Source of the DNA: JAJPHI01 sp035541875
GTDB taxonomy: Bacteria > Desulfobacterota > Binatia > Binatales > Binataceae
NCBI GenBank assembly: GCA_035541875.1
Contig: DATKML010000057.1
Location: 1-64,000, forward strand
DNA: 64,000 nucleotides
Direction: 5' to 3'
The position numbers and the translations under genes were made by a program. Numbering within the stretch: position 1 is the stretch's first letter; each line of letters begins with the position of its first letter. The notes beneath the pieces were generated by a model. That model had not been told where the DNA came from. It did not search any database and was given only the letters and a program-made list of their open reading frames with translations. This document shows positions 34,536 to 43,560 of the stretch, piece by piece.

Positions 34536-36455
34536 ATGACACAAGAATTTCCAGCTCTCGGGGCGATTCTGCTCTTTCCTGCGCTCGGGGTGCTCTACAA
34601 TCTGTTCCTCGGCCGCAGCGCGAGTCGTAGCGCGGTCAATTTCATGGCCCCCGCCGCGATTGGAGTGGCCTTCCTGGCTTCGCTCTATGCCTTCGCGACG
34701 CTCTGGTCGATGCCGGCTGGATCAGCGCTCACTCTGACCCTGTGGCCCTGGATCTCGGCGGGTCCCTTCCATGTCGATCTGGCTCTGCGCTTCGATGCGC
34801 TTACCGCTGTGATGGCGTTGGTGGTCAGCGGTGTCGGCACACTGATTCATATCTACTCGGCGGGCTACATGGCCCACGAAGCCGATTACGCTCGGTACTT
34901 CACTTACCTGAACCTGTTCACCTTCTCCATGCTCGTGCTGGTCCTGGCGGACAACCTGCTGCTGATGTTCGTTGGCTGGGAGGGTGTCGGACTCTGCTCC
35001 TACCTCCTGATTGCGTTCTGGTATGAGAATCCTGAATACGCCTACAACGGCCGCAAGGCCTTTATCGTGAACCGGATAGGTGACGCAGGCTTTCTGCTTG
35101 GCCTGTTCACGATCGTCGCGGCTTTGGGATCGCATGGCGTTTGGACGCTGACCTTCGCCGGCCTGCGAGAACATGCTGCGATGCTCCAGCCGGTCGCACT
35201 GGCCGCAGGTCTGTTACTTTTCCTCGGCGCCACGGGTAAGTCGGCCCAGATTCCGCTCTATGTCTGGCTGCCTGACGCGATGGTTGGTCCTACACCGGTC
35301 AGCGCGCTGATCCACGCCGCTACGATGGTCACCGCGGGCGTCTACATGATCGCGCGGCTCGGGTTTATGTTCGTGCTCGCTCCCGACGCGCTGATGGTCG
35401 TTGCCGTTGTCGGCACCGTTACCTCGTTCTTCGCGGCGACGATCGCGCTGGTTCAATCCGATATCAAGCGCGTTCTCGCGTATTCGACCGTGAGCCAGAT
35501 TGGCTACATGATGCTCGGTGTCGGCACCGGCGCTTTCGCCAGCGGTATCTTCCATCTGATGACCCATGCCTTCTTCAAGGCGCTGCTCTTCCTTGGCGCT
35601 GGATCGGTGATTCATGCGCTCGATGGTGAGCAGGACATGAGCAAGATGGGTGGCCTGCGAACGAAGCTCCCGAAGACCTGGATCACGATGCTGGTCGCGA
35701 CACTCGCTATCAGCGGCGTGCCCCCGCTCGCTGGCTTCTTCTCGAAGGACCTGATTCTCGAATCGGCCTATCGTGCCGGATACTACTGGCTCTGGCTCCT
35801 TGGCCTGATTACCGCCGGTATGACCTCGTTCTATATGTTCCGGCTGCTCTTCCTGACTTTCTACGGCGAATCCCGCCTCTCGCCCGAGAATGAGCATCAT
35901 TGCCACGAATCTCCGGCCGTGATGACGATACCGCTGATGATCCTTGCGGTCTTCTCGGTTATCGCCGGATGGCTCGGTCTCCCGGAGGGAATCGGCTGGG
36001 GCGACGCCTTCGCGCGCTTCCTCGAGCCGATCGTCGGGACACCGCATTTCGCGGGCGACGCTCCGGCGGCGATGCTCAGCGGACTCGCAACGATCGTGGC
36101 GCTTGCCGGAATCGCGCTGGCCTACGTCTTCTATCTGCGGTTGCCGGGTCTGCCCATGTTGCTTTCGTTCAAGCTACAAGCTTTCTACACAACGCTTTCG
36201 AAGAAGTACTACGTCGACGAGGTATACAACGAGCTGATCTCGCGTCCGCTCTTCTGGATCTCGACCTACGTCTTACATCGCGGGGTCGATGTCGGTGTGA
36301 TCGACGGTATCGTTAATGGTTCCGGTCTGGCGGTCGAAACCAGTGGCGAAGGACTGCGCCATAGCGAGACCGGCAACGTGCAGCATTACGCCTTCGTCTA
36401 TCTGCTGGGTGCGGTCGCGATAGTCGCCTACTACGTCTACCGGGTGATGGCCTGA
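34536..36455 (+). CDS. nuoL: NADH-quinone oxidoreductase subunit L
   Basis: 639 residues, antiporter-like subunit at the end of the membrane arm. It has the proton-channel segments VGWEGVGLCSYLLIAFWYEN (key Glu), SAQIPLYVWLPDAMVGPTPV (key Lys region downstream) and THAFFKALLFLGAGSVIH. The C-terminal region would form the long lateral helix. It begins two bases after nuoK and shares one base with nuoM (TGATG). Confidence 0.96.
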   Translation: MTQEFPALGAILLFPALGVLYNLFLGRSASRSAVNFMAPAAIGVAFLASLYAFATLWSMPAGSALTLTLWPWISAGPFHVDLALRFDALTAVMALVVSGVGTLIHIYSAGYMAHEADYARYFTYLNLFTFSMLVLVLADNLLLMFVGWEGVGLCSYLLIAFWYENPEYAYNGRKAFIVNRIGDAGFLLGLFTIVAALGSHGVWTLTFAGLREHAAMLQPVALAAGLLLFLGATGKSAQIPLYVWLPDAMVGPTPVSALIHAATMVTAGVYMIARLGFMFVLAPDALMVVAVVGTVTSFFAATIALVQSDIKRVLAYSTVSQIGYMMLGVGTGAFASGIFHLMTHAFFKALLFLGAGSVIHALDGEQDMSKMGGLRTKLPKTWITMLVATLAISGVPPLAGFFSKDLILESAYRAGYYWLWLLGLITAGMTSFYMFRLLFLTFYGESRLSPENEHHCHESPAVMTIPLMILAVFSVIAGWLGLPEGIGWGDAFARFLEPIVGTPHFAGDAPAAMLSGLATIVALAGIALAYVFYLRLPGLPMLLSFKLQAFYTTLSKKYYVDEVYNELISRPLFWISTYVLHRGVDVGVIDGIVNGSGLAVETSGEGLRHSETGNVQHYAFVYLLGAVAIVAYYVYRVMA

Positions 36456-38011
36456 TGTCAGACCTGATGTTGAGTGCCCTGATTTTCACGCCGTTGCTCG
36501 GTGCGGCTGCTATCCTCCTGCAGAGCGAGGAAAACGCTATCTGGCGATCGGCTTTTATCTTTTCGCTGATTCCGCTAGCGCTGAGCTTCTATATCCTAAT
36601 CGTCTTTGATCCGACTAAGAGCGGATATCAGTTCCTTGAGCAGTATAACTGGATTCCTCAGTTCGGGATTTCGTACCATCTGGGGATCGATGGGATCAGC
36701 CTCTTTCTCGCTGTCCTAACTACGATCCTGATAACGCTCGCGTTGCTGTACTCGGGTGGCGGAGATATCGCGATGCGCCCGCGCGAGTTCTGCTTCCTGA
36801 TGCTGATCATTGAGACGGGCCTGCTCGGCGCGCTGCTCGCGATCGATCTGTTCCTCTTCTATGTCTTTTGGGAAGTGATGCTGGTGCCGATGTACTTTCT
36901 CATCGGCATTTGGGGTCACGGGCGCAAGCTCTACGCGACCTTCAAGTTCGTGCTCTTCACGATGCTCGGATCGCTGCTGATGCTGGTCGCGATGCTTTAT
37001 CTCGTAGGAGTAGCGCGTGCCCAGCTAGGCCACATCACCTTCGACCTCGCGAGCCTCTACAACGTCTCGCTCAGTCGCGTGGAGGCGCGCTGGCTGTTCG
37101 CCGGTTTCGCGATCGCCTTCGCGATTAAGGTGCCGATGTGGCCGGTGCATACCTGGCTCCCGGACGCGCATACAGAAGCACCAACTGCAGGGTCGGTAAT
37201 CCTTGCTGGTGTGATGCTCAAGATGGGCACCTACGGCTTTATCCGCTTCGCGATTCCGCTTTTCCCGGGTGCGGCGGTAGAGGCTGCGCCGATCTTCCTT
37301 ACCCTGGCAACGATCGGAATTATCTACGGCGCTCTGGTTGCGATGGTACAGCCGGACCTCAAGCGGCTGATCGCTTACTCCTCCGTGAGCCATCTGGGCT
37401 TCGTGATGCTCGGCATTTTCGCGCTCGACCCGCAAGGAGTCGAAGGAGCGGTCTACCAGATGCTCAATCACGGTCTCTCGACCGGCGCGCTCTTCTTGCT
37501 GGTGGGCATGATCTACCTGCGACGTCATACGCGGGAAATCTCTGAGTTTGGCGGTCTCTGGAAGAGTGTTCCGCTCTATGCCGCGGTTTTTATGTTCGCG
37601 ATGCTGTCGGCGATCGGTCTGCCGGGCTTGAACGGCTTCGTTGGCGAGTTCTTGATCCTTCTCGGAGCCTTCCTGGCTTCCAAAGTTATCGTTGCTTTCG
37701 CTGTGACCGGTGTAATTCTCGGCGCGCTCTACATGATGTGGGCTTACGAGCGCGTGATGTGGGGACCGATCACCCATACGGTTAATCAGACCCTTAAGGA
37801 CTTGACCGGACGCGAGTTGGCTGTGATGGTGCCGCTGATTGCCCTGATGCTCCTGATGGGTCTCTATCCCAAGCCGCTGATTACGCGGATGGAACCGTCT
37901 GTGGCGGCGCTCCTCGATCGCGTGCATGCAGCGCAGGCGCAATTGGCTATTGAATCTCATACGAGGCTCGCGACGCTGTCGGGCCAAGCCGACCGGATTG
38001 CTACGAAATGA
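36455..38011 (+). CDS. nuoM: NADH-quinone oxidoreductase subunit M
   Basis: 518 residues with about 14 membrane helices, antiporter-like. FYVFWEVMLVPMYFLIGIWG has the conserved Glu, and VPMWPVHTWLPDAHTEAPTA and YSSVSHLGFVMLG are the channel signatures. It pumps one of the protons of complex I. It overlaps nuoN by ATGA. Confidence 0.96.
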   Translation: MSDLMLSALIFTPLLGAAAILLQSEENAIWRSAFIFSLIPLALSFYILIVFDPTKSGYQFLEQYNWIPQFGISYHLGIDGISLFLAVLTTILITLALLYSGGGDIAMRPREFCFLMLIIETGLLGALLAIDLFLFYVFWEVMLVPMYFLIGIWGHGRKLYATFKFVLFTMLGSLLMLVAMLYLVGVARAQLGHITFDLASLYNVSLSRVEARWLFAGFAIAFAIKVPMWPVHTWLPDAHTEAPTAGSVILAGVMLKMGTYGFIRFAIPLFPGAAVEAAPIFLTLATIGIIYGALVAMVQPDLKRLIAYSSVSHLGFVMLGIFALDPQGVEGAVYQMLNHGLSTGALFLLVGMIYLRRHTREISEFGGLWKSVPLYAAVFMFAMLSAIGLPGLNGFVGEFLILLGAFLASKVIVAFAVTGVILGALYMMWAYERVMWGPITHTVNQTLKDLTGRELAVMVPLIALMLLMGLYPKPLITRMEPSVAALLDRVHAAQAQLAIESHTRLATLSGQADRIATK

Positions 38012-39504
38012 CCCCCTTTAATTTAGCCGCCGTCGGATTTGATTGGTTACCTGTTACCCCGCTCATAATCATCGCGCTGGGCGCGATGGTCGTGCTGCTT
38101 GCCGGAGTACGGATCAAAGACGAAGACAGCGCGGGGATGGGCTTTCTCACGCTGGTGACCCTGTTGGCGGCGCTAATCGGGGTGCTGTTTACCTTTGGCG
38201 AGAATCGTTCAAGCTTCGGCGGCGCGTTGATGATCGATGACTACGCCGGGTTTTTCGAGGTAGCGATTATCGTGGCGACTGCCCTGACAGTCGCGATGTC
38301 GATCCAATACGCGGCCGACGCCGAGTTGGCTGGTGCCGAGTACTACGGCCTGATGCTCTTTGCTGTGATGGGCATGATGCTCATGGCCGCGGCCGGTGAT
38401 CTGATTATCGTCTTTCTTGGCTTGGAGACGATGTCGATCGCGGTCTATCCGATGGTGGGTCTCCTTCGCCGTGAGGCGCGATCGAGCGAAGGCGCGATGA
38501 AGTATTTTCTGCTCGGCGCTTTTTCAACCGGCTTTCTGCTCTACGGAATCGCGCTGATCTACGGCGCAACCGGAACGATTCGTCTCGAGCCTCTCCGTGC
38601 GCTGCTGGCGAGCAACCCGGTGGCGAACACCTATCTGATTCTCGGACTCGGCATGATCCTGATCGGGTTCGGCTTCAAAGTCGCGGCGGTGCCGTTCCAT
38701 ATGTGGACGCCCGATGCTTACGAGGGAGCTCCGACGCCGGTAACGGCCTTCATGGCAGTGGGGGTCAAACTCGCTGCCTTCGCCGCCTTTGCCCGGATCT
38801 TCCTGGTCTATCTCGGACCGCTGAGCGGCTATTGGACTGGCGCGTTGTGGCTCGTCGCGGTCCTGACGATGACGATCGGCAACGTCGTCGCGTTGGTGCA
38901 ATCGAATATCAAGCGGATGCTCGCCTATTCCGCGATCGCCCACGCGGGTTACGTGATTGTCGGAATGGCAGCCGCCCCGACGCAGTCAGCGGGCGCAGCA
39001 TTGCTCTACTACCTTGTGGCCTATGCGGTGACGAGTCTTGGAGCCTTTGCGGTGGTGATTGCGCTGGAGCGAATCGGTGAGCCCGCGCTGATCAGCGACT
39101 ATCGCGGATTATCGGTGCGCTACCCGGGTCTCGCTGCGGCGATGACGCTGTTTATGCTATCGCTGGCTGGCGTACCACCACTAGCTGGGTTTGTCGGAAA
39201 GTTCTATATCTTCTCGGCTGCGGTGGATGCGGGTCTCGTGTGGCTGGTCGTAATCGCGGTTCTGAACAGCGTGATCTCCGCCTACTACTACATCCGCGTG
39301 ATCGTCGCGATATACATGCAGGAAGGCGACGTTGCGATCAAACCTTTGAGCGCCCGTCCCGGGTTGCTGTTGAGCGTTGCGGTTGCAGCAATTCTGGTAG
39401 TGCTTGTCGGATTGATGCCGCAGCCGTATATGACGGCGGCGACCAACGCCTTCGCCTCGGCGATGGGCCGTCCCGCGCCACACGCTCTCGCTCAGGCCCG
39501 CTAA
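38008..39504 (+). CDS. nuoN: NADH-quinone oxidoreductase subunit N
   Basis: 498 residues, third antiporter-like subunit. IIVFLGLETMSIAVYPMVGL contains the conserved Glu, and VAAVPFHMWTPDAYEGAPTP and YSAIAHAGYVIVG are the signature motifs. It is the last gene of the nuo run; a gap without a clear gene follows. Confidence 0.96.
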   Translation: MTPFNLAAVGFDWLPVTPLIIIALGAMVVLLAGVRIKDEDSAGMGFLTLVTLLAALIGVLFTFGENRSSFGGALMIDDYAGFFEVAIIVATALTVAMSIQYAADAELAGAEYYGLMLFAVMGMMLMAAAGDLIIVFLGLETMSIAVYPMVGLLRREARSSEGAMKYFLLGAFSTGFLLYGIALIYGATGTIRLEPLRALLASNPVANTYLILGLGMILIGFGFKVAAVPFHMWTPDAYEGAPTPVTAFMAVGVKLAAFAAFARIFLVYLGPLSGYWTGALWLVAVLTMTIGNVVALVQSNIKRMLAYSAIAHAGYVIVGMAAAPTQSAGAALLYYLVAYAVTSLGAFAVVIALERIGEPALISDYRGLSVRYPGLAAAMTLFMLSLAGVPPLAGFVGKFYIFSAAVDAGLVWLVVIAVLNSVISAYYYIRVIVAIYMQEGDVAIKPLSARPGLLLSVAVAAILVVLVGLMPQPYMTAATNAFASAMGRPAPHALAQAR

Positions 39505-39536
39505 CGGGCGAACTCGATCTCAGTTAAGCGAGACGC

Positions 39537-39812
39537 TCATTCGCGCGAGGGCCAAGCTTCCTCGTTCTCGCGTTCTACGGCTCGTCTCGGTGGTTTCACC
39601 ACCCGATAATCCAGACCCATCAGGCGGCGAGCACTCTCAATCAGCCACCAGAAGGTTGAAGATCGCTCCTCCATACGAGCCATGTCCATCTCGTGCTCGA
39701 CCACTCGCGGATGCCAGTGATTCTCCGAGCCGGCCGAAAAGTCTCTCGCTGCTTTTCTGCGCGGAATACTAAAGCTGCGCCGCACCGCCACAACCCCTCT
39801 CCTCCCAACCAT
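39537..39812 (-). CDS. Doubtful small basic protein
   Basis: A frame of 91 codons; the better-looking part starts at an inner ATG and reads MDMARMEERSSTFWWLIESA, then RRLMGLDYRVVKPP, with a charged end. It lies between nuoN (plus strand) and the small lipoprotein gene, in a 500-base gap. No clear Shine-Dalgarno sequence and no family resemblance. Listed because the composition looks protein-like; it may be spurious. Confidence 0.3.
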   Translation of the reverse strand: MVGRRGVVAVRRSFSIPRRKAARDFSAGSENHWHPRVVEHEMDMARMEERSSTFWWLIESARRLMGLDYRVVKPPRRAVERENEEAWPSRE

Positions 39813-40009
39813 ACGGCTTGCAGCCCATGATCTTTACACGCGATCAGGCGCAAAGCAAAATCTTGTCTTGGAGAGGAGCGGATTGCGGTGAAGAGTAAGT
39901 TTCACGCGCCGTGTACACTCATCGCAATCCTTGAAGTCACGATTTGCGTAAAGTATTCTAGCGCCGAATCCGACATACGTCTGGTCCGCAGGATACGAAG
40001 GAGAAAGTG

Positions 40010-40231
40010 ATGCGCAAGTACCTGGTTCTGGCCCTTGTTCCGATGTTCTTTGCTGTGACGGCCTGCCAAAAGGGCGAAGAGACGCCGGCTCCCGAAGCCT
40101 CGGCTCCAGCCGCCGCTGCGTCGGAAGCAGCTCCAGCAGCGTCTGAAGCAGCAAGCCCTGCTGCAAGCGAAGCAGCCAGCCCCGCCGCGAGTGATGCCGG
40201 CAGCCCGGCCGCGTCGCCCGCTGCATCCTAA
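40010..40231 (+). CDS. Small Ala/Pro/Ser-rich lipoprotein
   Basis: 73 residues from an ATG with AAGGAG six bases upstream, a near-perfect start. The signal MRKYLVLALVPMFFAVTAC gives a lipobox with Cys19 as the lipidated residue. The rest is low complexity: PEASAPAAAASEAAPAASEA followed by imperfect repeats of ASPAASEA. This would be an extended flexible surface or periplasmic peptide attached to a membrane. Function unknown. A similar Ala/Pro-rich secreted protein lies at 46680-46943. Confidence 0.75.
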   Translation: MRKYLVLALVPMFFAVTACQKGEETPAPEASAPAAAASEAAPAASEAASPAASEAASPAASDAGSPAASPAAS

Positions 40232-40253
40232 GCAGCCTGTATCTGTGCTCATC

Positions 40254-40291
40254 GCCACGCGCACTGATCGTGCTCGACCGGTGCGCGTGGC
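40254..40291. terminator. 11-bp GC-rich hairpin after the Ala-rich lipoprotein gene
   Basis: GCCACGCGCAC (40254-40264) pairs with GTGCGCGTGGC (40281-40291) across a 16-base loop, 22 bases after the stop. No U-run follows. Likely a transcription end or 3' stabiliser. Confidence 0.5.
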
Positions 40292-40424
40292 AGATGACTT
40301 ACCTTGATGTAGGAGCTATCAGGGCTTCGACACCAATGTTCCCAATTCGCTTGATTTCCCGCCGGTGTAACGCGGCAAAGCGACTAGCCTGTAGCGACCT
40401 CTCACGCCTAGTACTAATAAAGGA

Positions 40425-41867
40425 ATGAGCGAACCGGCCCGGTTGAAAGCCGGACTGTCTTTGTTTGATGCAGCAGCGATCGTTGCAGGCTCGATGATCG
40501 GCTCTGGTATCTTCATCGTTTCGGCCGATATCACTCGACAAACCGGGTCGCCCGCTGCGTTGCTGCTGGTCTGGATCGTCAGCGGCTTGATGACGATAGT
40601 TGGCGCGCTTGCTTACGGAGAGTTAGCAGCAATGCTGCCGCACGCAGGCGGCCAATATGTATTCCTGCGCGAGGCGTATGGCGAGCCGATCGCCTTCTCC
40701 TTCGGCTGGGCGCTTTTACTGGTTATCCAAACCGGCACGATAGCCGCCGTCGCTGTCGCCTTCGCTCGTTTCGCGGCGGTATTCTGTCCCACGATCGGGC
40801 CGCAGGTCTTGCTGGGTAACGAGAGTTTCGGCCTCTCATACGAGCGACTGGTCGCAATCGCAGTGATTCTCCTGCTGACGGCCGTTAATCTGCGTGGCCT
40901 CGATTACGGCAAGCTCGTGCAGAACCTCTTTACCGGCACCAAAATTCTCTCGCTTTTGCTGATCGTTTTGGTGGGATGTTTCCTGTGGCCAAATCGCTTT
41001 GCGATCCAAATGAACTTCGGCACCGGCGCAGGATTCTTCGGTGATCGACCGCTCTCCATAGGCTGGGCTGCGGCGTTTGGTGCCGCGATGGTTGGGGGAC
41101 TCTTCTCTGCCGATGCGTGGGGGAGCGTGACTTTCGCCGCGTCCGAAGTGCGCGAGCCGGGACGCAATCTGCCCAAGGCTCTCGCGCTGGGTGCAGGGGT
41201 CGTCGTGATCCTCTACGTGCTCACCAATATTGCTTATTTGTGCGAGTTGCCGGCGATGAGCCAACCGAGTCTGATCGATCACGGAGGCGGAGGGATTTTC
41301 GCGCACGGTATCGCGAACGCACAGGGTGATCGGGTCGGCACCGCCGCGATGCGCGTGGTGTTTGGGCACGCAGGGGCGACCGTCATGGCGCTGCTCGTGA
41401 TGGTCTCGACCTTCGGGTGCGCCAATGGACTGATTCTCACAGGCGCGCGGGTTATCTACGCGATGGCGTGCGATGGGCTTTTCTTTGCCATGACGAAGCA
41501 ATTGAATGCGGCCTCGGTGCCTGCGCCCGCGTTGCTGATACAGGCCGGATGGGCCGCACTACTGACAGTATCAGGGACCTACTCGGAGCTTCTCGACTAC
41601 GTAATCTTCGCGCAATTGCTCTTCTATGTCTTAACGGTAGGGGCAGTCTTTATCCTGCGGTTCCGCTTGCCGGAAGCGCCGCGGCCGTATCGGGCTTGGG
41701 GTTATCCTTGGGCGCCGACGGCTTATATCATTGCCGCCGGCGCCCTCATGATTGATCTACTTATCGTGCGGCCACACTATACATGGCCGGGTTTGATCAT
41801 CGCGCTAAGTGCATTGCCGGTATATGCGATGACCGTGTATCGGCGCGGTTCTCAAGCGCTGGACTAG
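40425..41867 (+). CDS. Amino acid permease (APC superfamily)
   Basis: 480 residues with about 12 membrane helices. The first helix carries the substrate-site motif GSMIGSGIFIVSADI, typical of APC transporters of the LAT/SLC7-like group. Probable exchanger or symporter for amino acids in the inner membrane. Substrate not predictable. It converges on the SnoaL-like gene, with only three bases between the two stop codons. Confidence 0.9.
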   Translation: MSEPARLKAGLSLFDAAAIVAGSMIGSGIFIVSADITRQTGSPAALLLVWIVSGLMTIVGALAYGELAAMLPHAGGQYVFLREAYGEPIAFSFGWALLLVIQTGTIAAVAVAFARFAAVFCPTIGPQVLLGNESFGLSYERLVAIAVILLLTAVNLRGLDYGKLVQNLFTGTKILSLLLIVLVGCFLWPNRFAIQMNFGTGAGFFGDRPLSIGWAAAFGAAMVGGLFSADAWGSVTFAASEVREPGRNLPKALALGAGVVVILYVLTNIAYLCELPAMSQPSLIDHGGGGIFAHGIANAQGDRVGTAAMRVVFGHAGATVMALLVMVSTFGCANGLILTGARVIYAMACDGLFFAMTKQLNAASVPAPALLIQAGWAALLTVSGTYSELLDYVIFAQLLFYVLTVGAVFILRFRLPEAPRPYRAWGYPWAPTAYIIAAGALMIDLLIVRPHYTWPGLIIALSALPVYAMTVYRRGSQALD

Positions 41868-41870
41868 AGG

Positions 41871-42266
41871 CTAGGCGCTGAGTTCCTTGACCTTCTGCGT
41901 ATCGACGTATTCACGAACACGCCGAATCTTGCCCTCTTCGACCTCGAACACAAAGCAGTATTGATTGTCGTAATCGCGGCCGTTGAAGAGCTTGCCGCGA
42001 TTCGTCATCTCGATCAGCACTGTGTTGCCGTCACCGTAGATGCGGTGAATCTCGCTCTTCAGTCCGCCCGGGAACATCTTCGCGGCGCCACGCGCGAAAT
42101 TCAGAATCTCGGCTTTTCCTTGACGTAGCCCCGAGAGGTTGGGCAGATTGCCTGGAATCAGCCAACTGATCTCATCGGAGAGCAAGGCGAAGGCAGCCTT
42201 GATATCGCCCTTGCTGAAGGCATTCCAGAAGTTGGTTACCAGCTCTTTATTTGCTTCGACGCTCAT
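41871..42266 (-). CDS. SnoaL/ketosteroid isomerase-like (NTF2 fold) protein
   Basis: 131 residues. The pattern ELVTNFWNAFSKGDIKAAFA, LLSDEISWLIPG and GNTVLIEMTNRGK followed by YCFVFEVEEGKIRRVREYVD is typical of NTF2-like SnoaL-type proteins. These are isomerases, hydrolases or binding proteins; which is not clear here. It follows the alcohol dehydrogenase gene by about 39 bases on the same strand, so they may act in one pathway. Confidence 0.83.
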   Translation of the reverse strand: MSVEANKELVTNFWNAFSKGDIKAAFALLSDEISWLIPGNLPNLSGLRQGKAEILNFARGAAKMFPGGLKSEIHRIYGDGNTVLIEMTNRGKLFNGRDYDNQYCFVFEVEEGKIRRVREYVDTQKVKELSA

Positions 42267-42305
42267 GGGTTTCCTCCTGAACGATCTCTAGGGCGGAACG
42301 GCTCC

Positions 42306-43493
42306 TTAGCTGTAAGCCGTTTCGAGCAGCGACACGATCTCTTCGTGTGTGACCGGACGATCAACCACCTTCGAGCGCTCGACTTCGTCCAGTACCGTCG
42401 CGGCGATTTGCGTAATCTCGCCGCGCGGAACGTTCGCTTCCTTGAGGGAGTGCGGCACATCGAATTGCGCGACGAACTGCGCGACGCGATCAGCACATTC
42501 CAAAGCCGCGTTGCGCGCATTGTCGGCGCTATAGCGTACGCCTAGACCTTCTGCGATCGGACCGAAGCGCTGCGGGGCGATATCGGCCATGAAGCGCATC
42601 ACGTGGGGCAGGGTGATGCATGAAGTAACGCCGTGAGGCACATCCCACTTCGGTCCAATCTGATGGCCCAGCGCGTGCGAGATGCCGAATCGTGTATTCA
42701 GGCCACCGAAAATCGAGAGCCACGCTGCCATCTGACAGAACCCGCGATGAGCGATGCTCTCTTCGCCGCGCGTCTTGATCGAGGCTGGCAGATGCTCCAC
42801 CAGTAACTGGATCGCTTTAGTCGCGAGCGTGCTGGCGATGAGCTGATGGCGAATCGAGTAGATCGCCTCCACTGCGTGATCGAACGCGCGCATTCCGGTT
42901 GCGGTCCAGAGCCAGTCGGGGGTTTCAACCGTAAGCGTTGGATCGTTGATAACTGTGCGCGGCTGGAGGCGAGGATCGACCACGGCGCCCTTTACTAAAC
43001 TGGATTCGTTGGTGACACCGCCGACAGGAGTGTACTCGCCCGCCGAAAGCGTGGTCGGCACAGCGATCTCGACCAGATCGCGTCCGTCCGCACCGGAGCT
43101 GGTAGGGTTGAAATCGATGTGATGAGCCCCGGCGCCCGGATCACGGCCAGTCAAGATGGATGCCGCGGCGACCTTAGAAGTATCGATTGGGCTGCCGCCG
43201 CCGAAGCTGATGAGGCAATCGCCGTCGACCCGTTTGATTTCGTTAATCAGCTCGACCACCGTGCTCAGCGGCACATGTTGGCGCGCTCCCTTATAGACGG
43301 CCGCACAACGCGAGCCGAGCGCGCCTGTAACCTTGTCGAGCAGCTTTGACCCACCGAGCGTCTTGCCGGTGACAACGACTGCTCGGCTCAAACCACGCTT
43401 TTCAAGCTCTTTGCCCAGAGCCTCGATCTTGCCTGGTCCAAAGATGACCCGTTCGAGTCGGGTGAAATTAAATTCGCCGGATGGTGCATCCAA
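42306..43493 (-). CDS. Iron-containing alcohol dehydrogenase (group III)
   Basis: 395 residues from a TTG at 43493 with GGAGG nine bases upstream; the frame is open to 43547. The Rossmann-like half has LISFGGGSPIDTSKVAA. The metal ligands are expected in GMRAFDHAVEAIYS (Asp, His), FGISHALGHQIG (His) and VPHGVTS (His). The resemblance includes maleylacetate reductases as well as 1,3-propanediol or butanol dehydrogenases, so the substrate is open. Probably co-transcribed with the SnoaL-like gene. Confidence 0.88.
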   Translation of the reverse strand: MDAPSGEFNFTRLERVIFGPGKIEALGKELEKRGLSRAVVVTGKTLGGSKLLDKVTGALGSRCAAVYKGARQHVPLSTVVELINEIKRVDGDCLISFGGGSPIDTSKVAAASILTGRDPGAGAHHIDFNPTSSGADGRDLVEIAVPTTLSAGEYTPVGGVTNESSLVKGAVVDPRLQPRTVINDPTLTVETPDWLWTATGMRAFDHAVEAIYSIRHQLIASTLATKAIQLLVEHLPASIKTRGEESIAHRGFCQMAAWLSIFGGLNTRFGISHALGHQIGPKWDVPHGVTSCITLPHVMRFMADIAPQRFGPIAEGLGVRYSADNARNAALECADRVAQFVAQFDVPHSLKEANVPRGEITQIAATVLDEVERSKVVDRPVTHEEIVSLLETAYS

Positions 43494-43502
43494 TGGGGTA
43501 AT

Positions 43503-43507
43503 CCTCC
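43503..43507 (-). promoter_or_regulatory. Shine-Dalgarno GGAGG deciding a TTG start
   Basis: GGAGG on the minus strand, nine bases before the TTG at 43493. It supports that start for the alcohol dehydrogenase gene over the longer frame to 43547. Confidence 0.7.
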
Positions 43508-43560
43508 TGCAGACCCGGCCATCGCCCGCGATGTTAGTCGCGAGCAATTCGGCGGTTCTG

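Noticed and set aside
32412..37987. Long minus-strand open frames opposite the nuo genes (32412-33200, 35214-36047, 37025-37987)
   Set aside because: They are antisense to clear complex I genes. Their products are rich in Arg, His, Gln and Asp as expected from mirrored hydrophobic codons, and they have no ribosome sites.
39590..39640. Plus-strand SPPDNPDP peptide resembling the RLKLG...NPDPLI tail
   Set aside because: It lacks RLKLG and PLI, sits at the start of a frame rather than its end, and has no ribosome site. Taken as coincidence.
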